Shown: positions 1 to 10,490 of the stretch, piece by piece
Layout of the letters: each line of letters begins with the position of its first letter
How positions within the stretch are numbered: the stretch's first letter is position 1
Source of the DNA: Hemicentrotus pulcherrimus
Lineage: Eukaryota > Echinodermata > Echinoidea > Camarodonta > Strongylocentrotidae
Length of the DNA stretch: 18,709 nt
Direction of reading: 5' to 3'
NCBI GenBank assembly: GCA_003118195.1
Contig: BEXV01000019.1
Location: forward strand, 402,052-420,760
Position numbers and translations under genes: made by a program
Notes under the pieces: generated by a model
Database searches by the model: none
The model's input: only the letters and a program-made list of their open reading frames with translations
Told to the model about the DNA's origin: nothing

Positions 1-27
1 CCCTCTCTCTCTCTCTCTCTCTCTCTA
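1..27. repeat. (CT)n microsatellite at the left edge
   Basis: Near-pure CT dinucleotide repeat, about 12 units, running off the left edge so its true length is unknown. It is pyrimidine on the + strand, like all the other CT tracts in this window. Confidence 0.95.
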
Positions 28-154
28 CCAATTCATTTGGAAACAAGACAGTTCAGTAGTCAATGGCTTAAACTCTGTGAATTATACAGTATGCGCTCTC
101 TCAAGCCAGTATTATATTACACCCACCAAAACAACCTCCATTCCCTCTTCTTAT

Positions 155-172
155 CTCTCTCTCTCTCTCTTC
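155..172. repeat. Short (CT)n microsatellite
   Basis: About eight CT units inside a wider pyrimidine-rich stretch (about 138-200). The two overlapping open frames that cross it (37-303 and 77-307) are rich in Ser and Leu only because of the CT run. I do not call them genes. Confidence 0.85.
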
Positions 173-252
173 ATGCCCTACATTTATCTTCACTTGCCCC
201 GTGGCTACTCCATGACAAGGACTACTTTAAGATCTCAAGGTCTAAATGCTGT

Positions 253-372
253 AAAACTCATTTCAGAAATGAGACTATTTTGTCTCCGCAAGATCTTTGC
301 TAAATAAAACTCATTTCAGAAATGAGTCTTTTTTAACATTTCCTCAAGATCTTTGCTTAATAAAACTCTTTG
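253..372. repeat. 53-56 bp tandem duplication containing a palindrome
   Basis: The word AAAACTCATTTCAG begins at 253 and again at 306, and a shorter third copy (AAAACTCTTTGC) begins at 362, giving periods of 53 and 56 bp. Each full unit also carries AAGATCTTTGCT near its end. The second unit contains the perfect 19-nt palindrome ACTCATTTCAGAAATGAGT (309-327), two 9-nt arms around a single A, followed by a run of T. The first unit has the same palindrome with one mismatch at its end (256-274). On RNA this would be a tight hairpin followed by U residues. I see no gene that it would terminate. Confidence 0.85.
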
Positions 373-834
373 CAAAAAGAAGCTCACCCTCTGTGTGCCA
401 CTGTCATGTTATTATATGTCAAGCTTAGCCAGCAAAATGAGGTGGAGAGCTGTCTCTTCTCAGTGGATGTATGGGTTTAAAGATAAATTTGAGTTCTGTT
501 CATGAAGTTGCATTGTGAAAGAAATATGTATGAAAGTAATTGGGAAAGGTTGATGATATAATATGTGTGTACTGTTTTAGAATCAATAAAATGAAAGCAA
601 ATTTACTCAATCTTGCTTTAAGTCATACACACTGCACACATAAATGTATAAATGGGATTACACATATACACGTACTAGTACGTGGCATGAAAGTCTAGTC
701 GGAACATATTAGTCATATTTCAAACATGAAGAGTTGTTTATACATGTAAGATTAATCCTTTTCATGCAGTGGTCAATTTTCCCATGATATTCAAAATATT
801 GAGAAAACTCAGAAATTAGTCACCTTTACCATAC
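373..834. other. Unique AT-rich stretch, nothing recognised
   Basis: No long open frame, no clear tandem or inverted repeat and no RNA gene signature seen. It contains scattered AATAAA and ACATGTA-type words, which are expected at this base composition. Confidence 0.6.
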
Positions 835-835
835 C

Positions 836-1147
836 AGGGGGGTGTTTCACAAAGATCCTAAGTCAAACTTTACTCTAAGTTGGACTTAAAAATTATGGAC
901 AGCCATTGGAGTCTTAAAATGAAATATATTAAAAAGCAGAAATTCAAGTATTTTATATTTTTTTAAAATTTCACATCCAGAACATGAAATATCCTTGATG
1001 ATAGAAAATATGAATGATTTGAATAAACAATTAATGCCTTTCACAATAACTTTAACAAAATATTTTCAAAGATGCTAATGGCTTTCCATAATTTTTAACT
1101 CCAACTAAGAGTTAAGTTCGACTTAGGATCTTTGTAAAAGACCCCTG
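836..1147. mobile_element. MITE with ~72-bp terminal inverted repeats
   Basis: The left end (CAGGGGGGTGTTTCACAAAG, from 835) and the reverse complement of the right end (CAGGGGTCTTTTACAAAGAT, ending at 1147) align through about 908 and back from about 1077. Shared blocks include AAAGATCCTAAGTC, AGTTGGA and TTAAAAATTATGGA. The element is about 312 bp, with an AT-rich centre and no coding capacity, so it is a non-autonomous DNA transposon. I could not see a convincing target-site duplication: the flanks read ACCATAC and AATTCAA. Its superfamily is therefore unassigned. The arms differ at many positions, which suggests an older insertion than the 14540-15035 element. Confidence 0.85.
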
Positions 1148-3169
1148 AATTCAACCTTCGCTTTAAGCATAGAAGCTATTGACAGCTTTTGTTTCCCAAT
1201 GGTTCAAGTATTGGTTACTAGACCTATCAGGCATGATGGGGTCCCCTGGTACAAGTTATTATGCATGGCCTTATCCTCCATAATGGGTAAAGCCAAGATG
1301 TCCAAGCTTCAAAGCTTTTGACATTCTGAATTCAGATCGATTACCTTATTAGACCCCCCCTTTCATACTGTAGGATGTATACCAGGTACATGTAGGTATG
1401 CTTGGCTTAAAGTCAGATAATACATTAGGTAGCATAATACGATCCAATGTCATAACTATGAAAATGAATAAAAAGATATAAAATTGACTTAAACAATTAT
1501 AACCGAATCTAATATGTAACATAGAAGAATCACATATAAATAAAATTTAAAAAATCACATAAGAAATACATATTCATTATAACAAACTAAATACATGTAC
1601 GGAGTTATGTATGTGATAGAATTCACAAAATTTAGATAAAGAATTTAAGTTCCTGATCCTTGAATAAACAAGTTTAAAAAAAAATAATATCATGCTTCTA
1701 AAAGTGTCTTTTAGTCCAACTGCAAAGAGTGCATTTTTTGTCATCATTGACATATTTTTTAATATGTATTTTTCAAGTTTGCATTTTACACACTATTTGA
1801 AATTCTATGAAACAACTCCATTTCTATTCCGAGCAAGTTTTATGGGATTAGGCAACATTCATATTCCAAATGCTATGTTTTAAAATGTAGACAGAGGCTA
1901 GCCTAAAATGTTACAGTTCGAAAGTGAATGAACCACTGTGATACAGTGCTCTTCAGGAGAGCAAGATGTTTGCAAAAATAGCATTGACTATGTAACATAT
2001 TACAAATATGTGCTTTAAAAAAAAATCATTCTCTTTTATATAACCTGACAATGAAAGGGTTAATATTCAAACCTTGAAGGTTTTATTGGGATGGACACTG
2101 TGCTAAAAAATACTGAATATCCTTCTCGTTCCTGTCATGGGAGCTAAGAAAGCGAGAATCTTTATTTGAAAAAAAGCCTCGAGCTAGATGGAAAGTGCAG
2201 AGGGAAACGTGATCTCTTTGTGTTTTTTGGTGCGTTGCAGTGAGCATCGCACCTGTGTGGAGCAAGAAGGGCATTAACTCATATAATTGAAGTCAGATTT
2301 AATGCCTTTCTGGCTCTAAATAGATGATAGTGTCTTGCCTGTCGCCTTGCAGGTCAGATCCACTTGGCTGATGGTTGATCTAAGGTGGAGCAAGAATAAT
2401 TGATCGTGATGCCAGCAGTGTTTTTCAGATGCTACAAAAAGTGTGGTGCTCGCACTTGAATTTTGGATATTTATATTCATCCGAATATCCTAATATGTTC
2501 CAGGCTTTATTTAATCAAAAGTAAAGGGTTAGGGCTTGCATGGATGGTTGGGTTTAGATCTAGGTTACAGTATAGTTGTTAGTCATAGTAGATATCATTG
2601 TATGAAATGTACCACTGGATTGCTGTTGGTAAATAAATAGAAATCAGATCAATCAATAGTGGAAGTCGGGAATCAACCACTGAGCATTTGTTGGTAGAGT
2701 ATTATGTCATACAGTTGAACAAAAGAGATTGTCACTCTTTTAAAGGAAATTAATTCTACTTCAAAGAGGTTTAGTCAAGTGCAGTTCACTCCTATGAAAA
2801 TAGAAACAAAAAGATAAACCAACCAATAGATTAATGTTTTTATCAAGACTTCATTACTCTTACCCTATCCTTTCAACAGTGCTAAAATCAATTGCAACTT
2901 TCACAATTTGTCCACTTTTACAATTGCTCAGGAAGGTACAACATTACCGGTAGTCTTTGCTTTTGAGCATCCTTCTTTATTGTACCATTTTTCTCACATT
3001 TCATTTACGGCTTCGACCTGTCAGTTCTGTCGAGATAGCATCAGAAGATGAGGGAAAGTAACATATCTTTTTTGGGGGATCCCATGTAACATGTCATTCT
3101 CTGGTGCAAGGTTTCATTCAGTACTGGGAGATTCTGCTGGGATAGCATCAAAAACTTAAGGAAATGGCT
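1148..3169. other. Mostly unique AT-rich DNA
   Basis: About 2 kb without a supported gene. Positions 1430-1700 are particularly AT-rich. Two small open frames (1692-1883 on + and 2083-2274 on -) show no recognisable motif and no sign of codon bias. A short direct repeat, GATAGCATCA, appears near 3035 and 3142. The patch at about 2280-2460 has higher complexity than its surroundings but no feature I can name. Confidence 0.55.
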
Positions 3170-3480
3170 TTATTTTGTAGGGCGGCTGGCAGGTGTTATG
3201 TAGGACACACCGTTAGCCGATGCAACGCATGACTTCCCCTTCCGATATCGATCTTGAATTTAAGATTGGCTCTCTTGTGATCTAATATTGTCTGGAGCTC
3301 AGGGTTGAAGGGATCGTTTGCCTATTAACCTGATGCCGTAGTACAGGTAAGCTGAGAAGGAGATAAGAAATTGGTTTAAATCTTTAAAGATCGAGCACCG
3401 CTCTGACCTTTAGGAGGTGCGATGCAGGCTTGCGTTCTCCGCTGTCACCTCCTTGTTTCGTATCAGGGCCATAATGAACT
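3170..3480. promoter_or_regulatory. Higher-GC complex island, possible conserved non-coding element
   Basis: This block has more CpG and more mixed sequence than the AT-rich DNA on either side, without simple repeats or a usable open frame. Such islands in animal intergenic DNA are sometimes conserved enhancers. That is inference only, and it may equally be an old decayed insertion or a short exon of an unrecognised transcript. Confidence 0.2.
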
Positions 3481-4157
3481 TTAATTGGTATTGGCTGAGA
3501 GGTTGTACATCAATCTTTACGAGGTGAATTTTAATTTTGATGGCAAACTTGCATTTTTGCATTTTGTCTTTTATTAGTTATGTACTTGCTGAAAATATTT
3601 TTTTGGCCCAAAACCTTTCAGTGTTTATTTTTATTCATGCAAAAACTTGATACAAAGAAATTCATGTCAAAACATGTGGCCTTTAATGCCAATGATTTCC
3701 CATTCTTATTTTTTTTAAATTTTCATACACTGAAAAGAATGATGACATCAAAGATAGCACAGAAATTCCACTAATTCAGTTATCAGACCCATCCTCATGT
3801 GCATCCAAGCAAAGACTGTTAAGACAAAAAAACATTTGATAAGAAAAAGACATGGATGCTTTTTCCTCCTCATCAATACTTTATCACAAAAGTTTAATAA
3901 CAAACAATATCAAAGCTTTGCTTGAAGTATGTCAGATAGTAGGCATACATGTAGTCAACGTTGAGACATATCTAGCCAGGTATTTTGTCATATGTGCTTT
4001 CAAATTTTATGCAGTATGTTTCGAAAGGCAGAAATTATTGTATTTGTTAGGTTAAACTAATAACACAGTGTAACTTTTTATAAAAACAACATTTTTGTGG
4101 AAAAGAAACATGAGAGAAATACAGTTTAAGTCCCTCAAATTTGACCGGCTTTTTTCT
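3481..4157. other. Unique AT-rich DNA, no gene seen
   Basis: Two short open frames on + (3580-3774 and 3852-4055) lack any recognisable domain, and the first is rich in Phe, Leu and Lys as expected from AT-rich sequence. No repeats of note. Confidence 0.55.
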
Positions 4158-4217
4158 TCTGACATTTTTACCTGTGACATTTTTATCTTTGAAATTTTTA
4201 CCTCTGACATTTTTACA
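4158..4217. repeat. 15-bp minisatellite, four units
   Basis: Four head-to-tail 15-bp units begin at 4158, 4173, 4188 and 4203: TCTGACATTTTTACC, TGTGACATTTTTATC, TTTGAAATTTTTACC and TCTGACATTTTTACA. Because 15 is divisible by three, the minus-strand open frame at 4047-4262 shows a five-residue repeat (KNVRG, KNFKD, KNVTG, KNVRR). With only four imperfect units, and no motif outside them, a real protein repeat is not supported. Confidence 0.9.
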
Positions 4218-5124
4218 CCGAGCCATTACTATAGCCAAAGGAGCTCTTAATACAGGCCACATAGGATCTGTGCCTCAATTACATATTTGTCATTATTGTA
4301 CATTGCACTTTGGTATATATATGTAATAAGCCTCCCCATACACATAGACAGATAAAAGTTCTGTATTTTTGAATGATTAAAAGCACATGAAAGCTGCGTA
4401 TGGTTTTTAAAGCATAAACATCCATGGAGGAAATTTGAATGGTACAATTAATCCCCTAGATTACTTTAAAGCTCATGAATAAAAGATGTGTTTGGGACCT
4501 GATATCTGCATGCAATCTGGGATCAGATTAATATTTAATACATGCTTTATGTTTATGGAGACGTTAAAGGCACCCAGGAATTCTGGTAAGGGCACAAAAT
4601 CCAATTAAATGTCAAGTGGTTGATGAAAGAAGATACCTGTGAACCTAAAGTGTAGATAAAGAAATACAAAATAGTGGAACAAAAAAGCAAAGACGGGCAA
4701 TTGTTTTGCGTGCATCGATTTTCATTTTACTAAATTGTATAGTGCTCTTTTGGATGAGCAGGGTTGTTTTAATATGTATCAGGATCTACTGGTACTACCT
4801 CTAATACCTGATCTCTCTTGTTGCAAACAAATCTTTGGGGAATGACTTTCAGAAACTTCACCTTAAAATGCAAAACCAGAACCCATTTTTACCTTTAATA
4901 TGTGAAAGCATATGATGCTAGTGGTTGGTGATTTTGTACTACTACTACTTCACTATGATAAATAATTCATCTTCTATAAATGCACCCCTGCAGGCATCAT
5001 TCATTCTGCACATTACAGATACTAGAAATGATATGAGAAATGCGCAGAACATGTATCCCATGGGCAACCAATCAAAATGAATTACTAATTATAGGAGTAA
5101 GCATCTGTGATTGAAGTGAATATT
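4218..5124. other. Unique AT-rich DNA, nothing recognised
   Basis: No supported gene or repeat. The minus-strand open frame at 4247-4447 has no recognisable domain. Confidence 0.55.
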
Positions 5125-5235
5125 TTCCCTCGGGGCCATGCAGACATGCGTGTGGAATGGAAACCGACCCGGAGTTAGCTTTGTTCGTCAACAGAAGTTG
5201 CTCTAAATCTTCAGCACTAATTATTGATTTTTACT
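5125..5235. promoter_or_regulatory. Higher-complexity patch, possible regulatory element
   Basis: A short block with more GC and CpG than its neighbours, ending next to a TAATTATT homeodomain-type core at about 5218-5225. There is no open frame and no repeat structure. The regulatory role is inference, because TAATTA cores are frequent by chance in AT-rich DNA. Confidence 0.15.
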
Positions 5236-6639
5236 TGTTTTATTCAACAAAGAATGAATACGTGTATTTTGATTTACATTCTCAGAATTTAATATACAAT
5301 ATATGTAATGTAAAATTTATATAATATACAATTTGTTATCTAAAATATGTAAACTGTAGTAACCATGTCATCTAAAGTAAAAGAGAGAAATGCATTTTAC
5401 CAGCCATTGTCACTAACCCACCAATTTAGGCCTGCTTGTTCAGTTTTGGATTTGTTTTATTGTTTAAATCCTTAATTTTCCATAAAGTAGCCCCCTGGTG
5501 ATAGTGATTGAATAAATAATGAAAAAGAAACTCAAGAGAGCAGAGAGCAGGTATTAAGAATGATAAAAAGAAAGAGGAGAAAAAACTGAAAAGATTAGAA
5601 GTGACAATAATGGTTTGTAACTTATACCATACCCTGATTTGTATGCATATCTGATATTTACAATGTATTTCAAATTTCTTTCATACATTTTGATTGGCAT
5701 TAACTACAGACTTGCAAAATCATTTCTGAAGTTTCAGATCCCAGCTTCTACATTTGATGTACAAGAAAATGATGAGAAATCAATCAACAAACTGCAAAAT
5801 AGGCTGGACCTAACCTAAGCTCCCCATTAGCAATTTTCCCTCCATGGCTGTAGATGTCAAACTTTTGAAGGTCAAATGGTCTCTCTTAGATGATGAGCCT
5901 GGATAAAAATATACTGAATATTTCATTTTCGAACCTCAGCTCTGATACACCATTATAGTTAAAGAGAACTCTAGCATGAAATGATTTCTTGTGTGTGCAT
6001 TATTCATTTAACTGCACATTGATCTGAGTAACTTTTGAAAAAGTACAGATTTTCAATTATAAATGCATGTATTTCATCAAGAGAACAAAATATCGAGCGA
6101 ACCTTATAAAACAATGTTTTGCAGAAAATACAGAGCCTCATTTTGATTTCTGTTCAATGAGAACATTCTTCTTTGTCACCTCGTACTACTTCCATTTATC
6201 TACCCCTCTAACTTTTTCTCACTCCCTTTTCAACTAATTTTAATCAATGAATTAACTCTAAGTCATTTATCTACATTAAGAAGCTTTTTATTTTCACCTT
6301 GATATGCACTTTGATGTACTTAAAATTAGTCCATAAACAGAATTTGATTTCAGGAGATAAGATGGATTTGAGGTTGTGCTGATTATAGGATTAGATGAAC
6401 TATCATTTTATAGGATTTCATGAGCATAAAACATGAATAACAAGGCATTATATTTTTTCTATAATCTAAGGACAAATTTTGTTTAACCACTGCATTTATA
6501 CAAAAGAAAAAAAACAAAAGCATACATAAAAACATGTTTAGAGTACAGGAAATTGCACATATATATGTAACAATCTTGTTCAAGATGTTTACATATATTT
6601 GATGATTTTATTTTCACTTTTTTGTATACAGTGTATACA
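5236..6639. other. AT-rich DNA, no gene seen
   Basis: Positions 5270-5350 are nearly pure AT with repeated ATATACAAT-like words. About 5520-5600 is purine-rich (GAGAGCAGAGAGCAG, then AAAAAG runs). The minus-strand open frame at 6383-6583 is hydrophobic and Cys-rich but lies in low-complexity AT-rich DNA with no family resemblance I recognise. Confidence 0.55.
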
Positions 6640-6835
6640 ATGTATGTGCCTTCCTGTCTTTCTCCATCAATTCAATTTCTTTGTCTTTCCATCCCTGCCC
6701 CCCCTCTCTCTCTCTCTCTCTCCCTTTCTTTCTCTCTATCTCTCTCTCCCTCACTCTCTCCCTCTCTCTTTAAATTTACCCATTTCTCTTACCCTTGCCC
6801 TCCCTCTGCCCCATTATTTTTCTCCCTACCCACTA
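6640..6835. repeat. Pyrimidine tract with (CT)n core
   Basis: The + strand is almost entirely C and T, with a near-pure run of CT units at about 6702-6722 and imperfect CCCT/TTTCT variants around it. Two overlapping open frames in different phases (6599-6898 and 6622-6891) are just Ser, Leu and Pro repeats produced by this composition. Confidence 0.9.
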
Positions 6836-7384
6836 TCTGTGTACAAGCTTTCATTGATTTCAATGTTTGCTTTTATCTACATTCCCTCTGAGTCATGAAT
6901 TGATTTTTTTGTCCCCTTTCTCTTACAATGTTTATAAGTATATAAGTATAACCATTATCAAACACTCTTCTGGTAAGCTACAATGTATTATTGATAACGC
7001 TAGGAAGCATTAGAGAGTACAGCCTCACATTATTGAATTTATTATACCCTGGACATTGATTACCCTTGAGAGTAGGTTACAGTACATAATCACCAAAACG
7101 ATAGATTAAGCGAGGCAATCCAGTGTGGTATTACTTAATACATAGCGAGGGAAGTGCACATTGCCTCGACATGGCGGTCAATTATTCAATGCATCCCAAT
7201 CATGTATTCGCCACTTAATGCAGCATGTGCATCTAGTCTTGTGGTGAATCCTGTGGTCCGTCGGATAGGTTAACATCTAAAGTAGATGAGCATGGGGGTA
7301 TTGTTGACTGCTAATGTTTAAACTGCAAAGGGCACTCAGATCAGATTACTCATGCATTGTGGTATTTTTCTTATCTGTTAATTG
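6836..7384. other. Unique sequence with a complex patch at about 7040-7320
   Basis: No open frame or repeat of note. The segment from about 7040 to 7320 is richer in CpG and less repetitive than the flanking pyrimidine tracts, and carries TCAATTATTCAATG-type homeodomain-like words (about 7178-7192). It could be a regulatory element, but nothing in a single sequence can establish that. Confidence 0.3.
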
Positions 7385-7785
7385 TCCCTCTCTCTTCTCT
7401 CTGTGCCCCTGTCTCTTTTCTCTCTCTCTCAAATTATCTCATCTCTCCCCCCTCCCCCTCTGTCGTCTCTTTCACTCTTCTTTCTTTTTCTATCCTTTTT
7501 TTTCTCTGTCTCTTTCTTCACTATCTATACTTTTTTGGTGTCCCTTCTCATCAGTATAGCCTCTTTCACTCTGTCATCCTCTTCTATCCTGTTCTTTATT
7601 GTTTTGTTTTTCTTTTCTCCACAACCTCTATCTCCCTCCCTCTCTCTCTTTGCTCTCATATCCCACTTTCTCACTCTCATTTTTCTTTTCTTGTTGCACC
7701 TCTTCCTTCTCTCACCCCTCTCCTCTCTCTCTCTCTCCTTTCCTCTCTCTCACCTTGTTTTACCCTCTTCATTCTTTAATTTTAC
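7385..7785. repeat. ~400-bp polypyrimidine tract
   Basis: About 400 bp of mostly C and T on the + strand, made of short imperfect (CT)n, TTTCT and CCCTC runs. It keeps several frames open at once (7314-7559, 7357-7779, 7382-7855, 7599-7790), all Ser/Leu/Phe/Pro-rich. Several long frames open together in different phases are the mark of low complexity rather than coding. Long homopyrimidine DNA of this sort is known to be able to form triplex structures. Whether it does so here is unknown. Confidence 0.9.
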
Positions 7786-8369
7786 CCTAGCTCTAAGCAA
7801 CCAATCTGTAGTAGTGTTTACCATGGAAAAAGCTGGGGATAATAAATTGATATAGTATTAATTATTGTTAAATCGTATTATAAGTAAAGTGAGGAAAGTT
7901 ATTTCTTGGTCTATATACTGCGAGAGAGAGCCGAAATAGATTTGTTAAAGCATTAATAACTGATTTCGTACATAAGAAATTTACCAAGTGACGTTGGATC
8001 CTGGGATATTTTGGGCTGCAGGGACTATGGAGAATACACAGCTTGAGCAAAGCACGGTATTGAGTGATCACGCTTCTGCTCTTTTACAATGTCTAAGGTC
8101 TCTCTTTGAACTCGCAAGAGGTTGCGCATAACACATAAACATATCAAGAAATGAATGATGTGCATTGTGCAAACAGGACATGTGAAATGTTTCTCAATAA
8201 TTTAAAAAAACGGGTCATTGAAATAAAAAAAAGCAGCAGGCAATCGTTCACAAATGCTTTATTCTTTGGATTAATAACTTTCACTGACATCAACACTCAA
8301 ATAAACAGTAAGATAAACATGCCGGGAGAATTCGGAGCAGCCAACTCAGAACCACAGCGCCCGTACAGC
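7786..8369. other. Unique sequence, no gene recognised
   Basis: Contains two short open frames without recognisable motifs (7868-8071 on - and 8151-8402 on +). The second runs into the transposon that starts at 8374, so its last residues are transposon sequence. The last 55 bases before that element are distinctly more GC-rich. Confidence 0.5.
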
Positions 8370-8878
8370 TTAAAGGTAATACAAAGTTTTGGGAAATTTT
8401 GAAAATTGGGTTGATAGTGAATCTTTACAATTTTGATATATTTGGATGCCCCTGTGGATATATTATTAGCACTAAAAAATTAACCCCTAAAACAATTCTG
8501 TTTTCGATAAAAATTGAATATGAAAATTAATCGGTACTCCCGATAAATGTTGACAAATTTCAAATAGCGCCTACGGCCATCCAATGGTAGCTGCAACCAT
8601 GAAAATATCAGAATATGTAGTTGTGATAAATAATTTACAAACGGGAATAGCTAATTGGTAGATTTTAGTAAAAAAACATTGTTTCATAGCTAAATTGATA
8701 TCTTGACCTTGAGAGGGAGCTATACAACATAAAGAGTTTATTATTTATAATTTCATAACTTTAGACTCGATTTCAACCGGGACAACTATCAATGAATATT
8801 ATAGGAACGCATATGCTTCCAATATGTTGATTTGAACCAAATTCATGACCCAATACCAAAACTTTGTAATACCTTTAA
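8370..8878. mobile_element. 501-bp MITE flanked by TTAA duplications
   Basis: TTAA at 8370-8373 and TTAA at 8875-8878 flank an element (8374-8874) whose ends are inverted copies of each other. The left end reads AGGTAATACAAAGTTTTGG, and the reverse complement of the right end reads AGGTATTACAAAGTTTTGG, with one mismatch in 19. The arms diverge beyond that. The interior is AT-rich and has no transposase, so the element is non-autonomous. A TTAA target duplication is characteristic of the piggyBac superfamily, but the AGG terminus is not the classical piggyBac end, so the assignment is tentative. Confidence 0.85.
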
Positions 8879-8885
8879 GATAATG

Positions 8886-8978
8886 TCCCGGGGCCCGTAG
8901 GAACTGTACAGGAGCGGCCAGAAACCGTCCGAAAATTCCCCAAATGTCTTTTTTTTACTCGCTGTAGGGGCCCCAGAG
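8886..8978. repeat. Short GC-rich inverted repeat
   Basis: GGGGCCCGTAG (8890-8900) is mirrored by TAGGGGCCCC (8965-8974) on the opposite strand, giving a ~85-bp stem-loop with one or two mismatches in the stem. It could be a tiny or decayed transposon end pair or chance. I see no target duplication. Confidence 0.35.
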
Positions 8979-10338
8979 TATACTACATGTATGTGAAAGC
9001 ATACAATTCTTTCTTAGCAGTCAGGTGAAACAAACAAACAAACATGTTATGCCCAAATCAAGTAGGCTAAACAGAACTGTGAGTCTCCAATCACAGTTGG
9101 CATTTCTGATGGTTCTTATTTCAGGACACCCTGATTACAGTCACGATAACTATCATATTCTCTGGAAATTCATTTCTATATTATCCCAGCCATATATGTA
9201 GGTTTCCAGACAATCTTGAAACTACACCCTATGTGCACCTGTTTAAATTGTTATCATTGATCTGTTTTTTTTCTTTAGTAAAGAAATGCTGTTTCCAATT
9301 ACAGAAACCCTGGCTAAAATATCTCATTCTACTATAGGAAATCATGTTTTGCTGTTACCAGTGTACTCTACTCCATGAGAAGAAACTCAAATTAGTGAAC
9401 ATTCTTTTTTCTTTTTTTCATTTGTTGCTGTTGAAAATGCTCAAATCATGTGAAATATAAAACAAGTTACGGTATTGTTCATTTTCTACAAGTGAAATGG
9501 CAGAATCCTCTATCTTTCATCTTTAATGCATATATGTGCATTTGATCTCTAGGGATTTGCTGGGCTATACTGGCAGAGATTAAATGCTTCAAGTGGACCA
9601 CCAAAAAGCCCTGAGTGATCCCATAGCTGAATACCATGATGTTGTGCACATGGCCATGTTATGTTCAAGCTTAAAGATAAAATTGAGTATTGGTCTGTCA
9701 ATGGAGTGTGAAAGAAAATGACTCCAAAATATGAAGAAACGTTGAGTTTGTATACTCATCAAAAAAAAAAGAAAGAAAAAGAAAGTGGACACTCTTTAAT
9801 GTTCAGAATTCTAATAAGCCATCAACAAAATATGAATTGCATTGCTACAATGACATTCTACCAAAAAAGAAAAAGAAAACTTGCAATTTTAATTTTCATA
9901 TGTACCAGAACTTGATTTTCTTTTCAACTTCAGGTCCTTGTCCACAAGATTGTTATTTGTTCATTTTTTTTGCTGCATTCTAAGTGCATAAAATCCTTAT
10001 TTCAAATAATTGTGCACAGGTATTGCGGTTTGTGGGTTTATTCACTATTTAGTTAATTTCCTTTTCCTGTAAACCTCAATGCCTAATGCAGATGTTTGTC
10101 CAACATCATGATCAACATAAAAAATGTATGTGGTAATAGAGAATTATGTGGTGTTGCAGGGGAAATTACGATCTATAACTGCATTTTTAAAATGATAGAT
10201 GCATTTTCTATTCATGCCTTTTCTGAAAAGCCTGTATTGGAGGAATGTGTCAAAAGTAAAATCTCCTTTACAGTTTGTAAATTGTATAGGATAAAATGGT
10301 TATGAAGAAAAACAAAATTGCTCTTGATTTTAACATTA
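8979..10338. other. Unique AT-rich DNA, no gene recognised
   Basis: Contains a short AAAC microsatellite (about 9030-9045), A/G-rich runs at about 9760-9785 and 9861-9880, and several open frames of 65-69 codons (9589-9792 on -, 9718-9915 on +, 10096-10305 on +). None of these frames shows a motif I recognise. Confidence 0.5.
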
Positions 10339-10490
10339 GCATGTGATCTGATTTATGATGAATGCCATTGTAGCTCCTAATTGAGCGTCACTTGCATGCA
10401 ATGTATCATCTGTTTAATAAGAGCCAGAAGGTTGCATGTGATCTAATATATGATTTCATACAAAGTTAATGCCCTTCTAGCTCTCAGCAT
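10339..10490. repeat. Degenerate ~95-bp direct duplication
   Basis: GCATGTGATCTGATTTATGA at 10339 recurs at 10434 as GCATGTGATCTAATATATGA. Each copy is followed some 25-45 bases later by an AATGCC...TAGCTC block. The copies are diverged and differ by small insertions. A TTAATGCC...GGCTCT variant of the second block also occurs near 2300, so this may belong to a dispersed repeat. Confidence 0.5.

Noticed and set aside
37..307. Two overlapping frames at the left end
   Set aside because: They are in different phases, pass through a (CT)n run and a tandem duplication, and have no recognisable motif.
309..333. Hairpin plus T run considered as a bacterial intrinsic terminator
   Set aside because: The stem is AT-rich, no gene lies upstream, and the window has no bacterial gene density.
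7314..7855. Ser/Leu/Phe-rich open frames up to 157 codons, resembling hydrophobic or membrane proteins
   Set aside because: Several frames are open at once over the same polypyrimidine tract. The apparent hydrophobicity is only C/T codon content.
8151..8402. 83-codon frame on + that looks less repetitive than most
   Set aside because: No family resemblance recognised, and its 3' end lies within the TTAA-flanked transposon starting at 8374.
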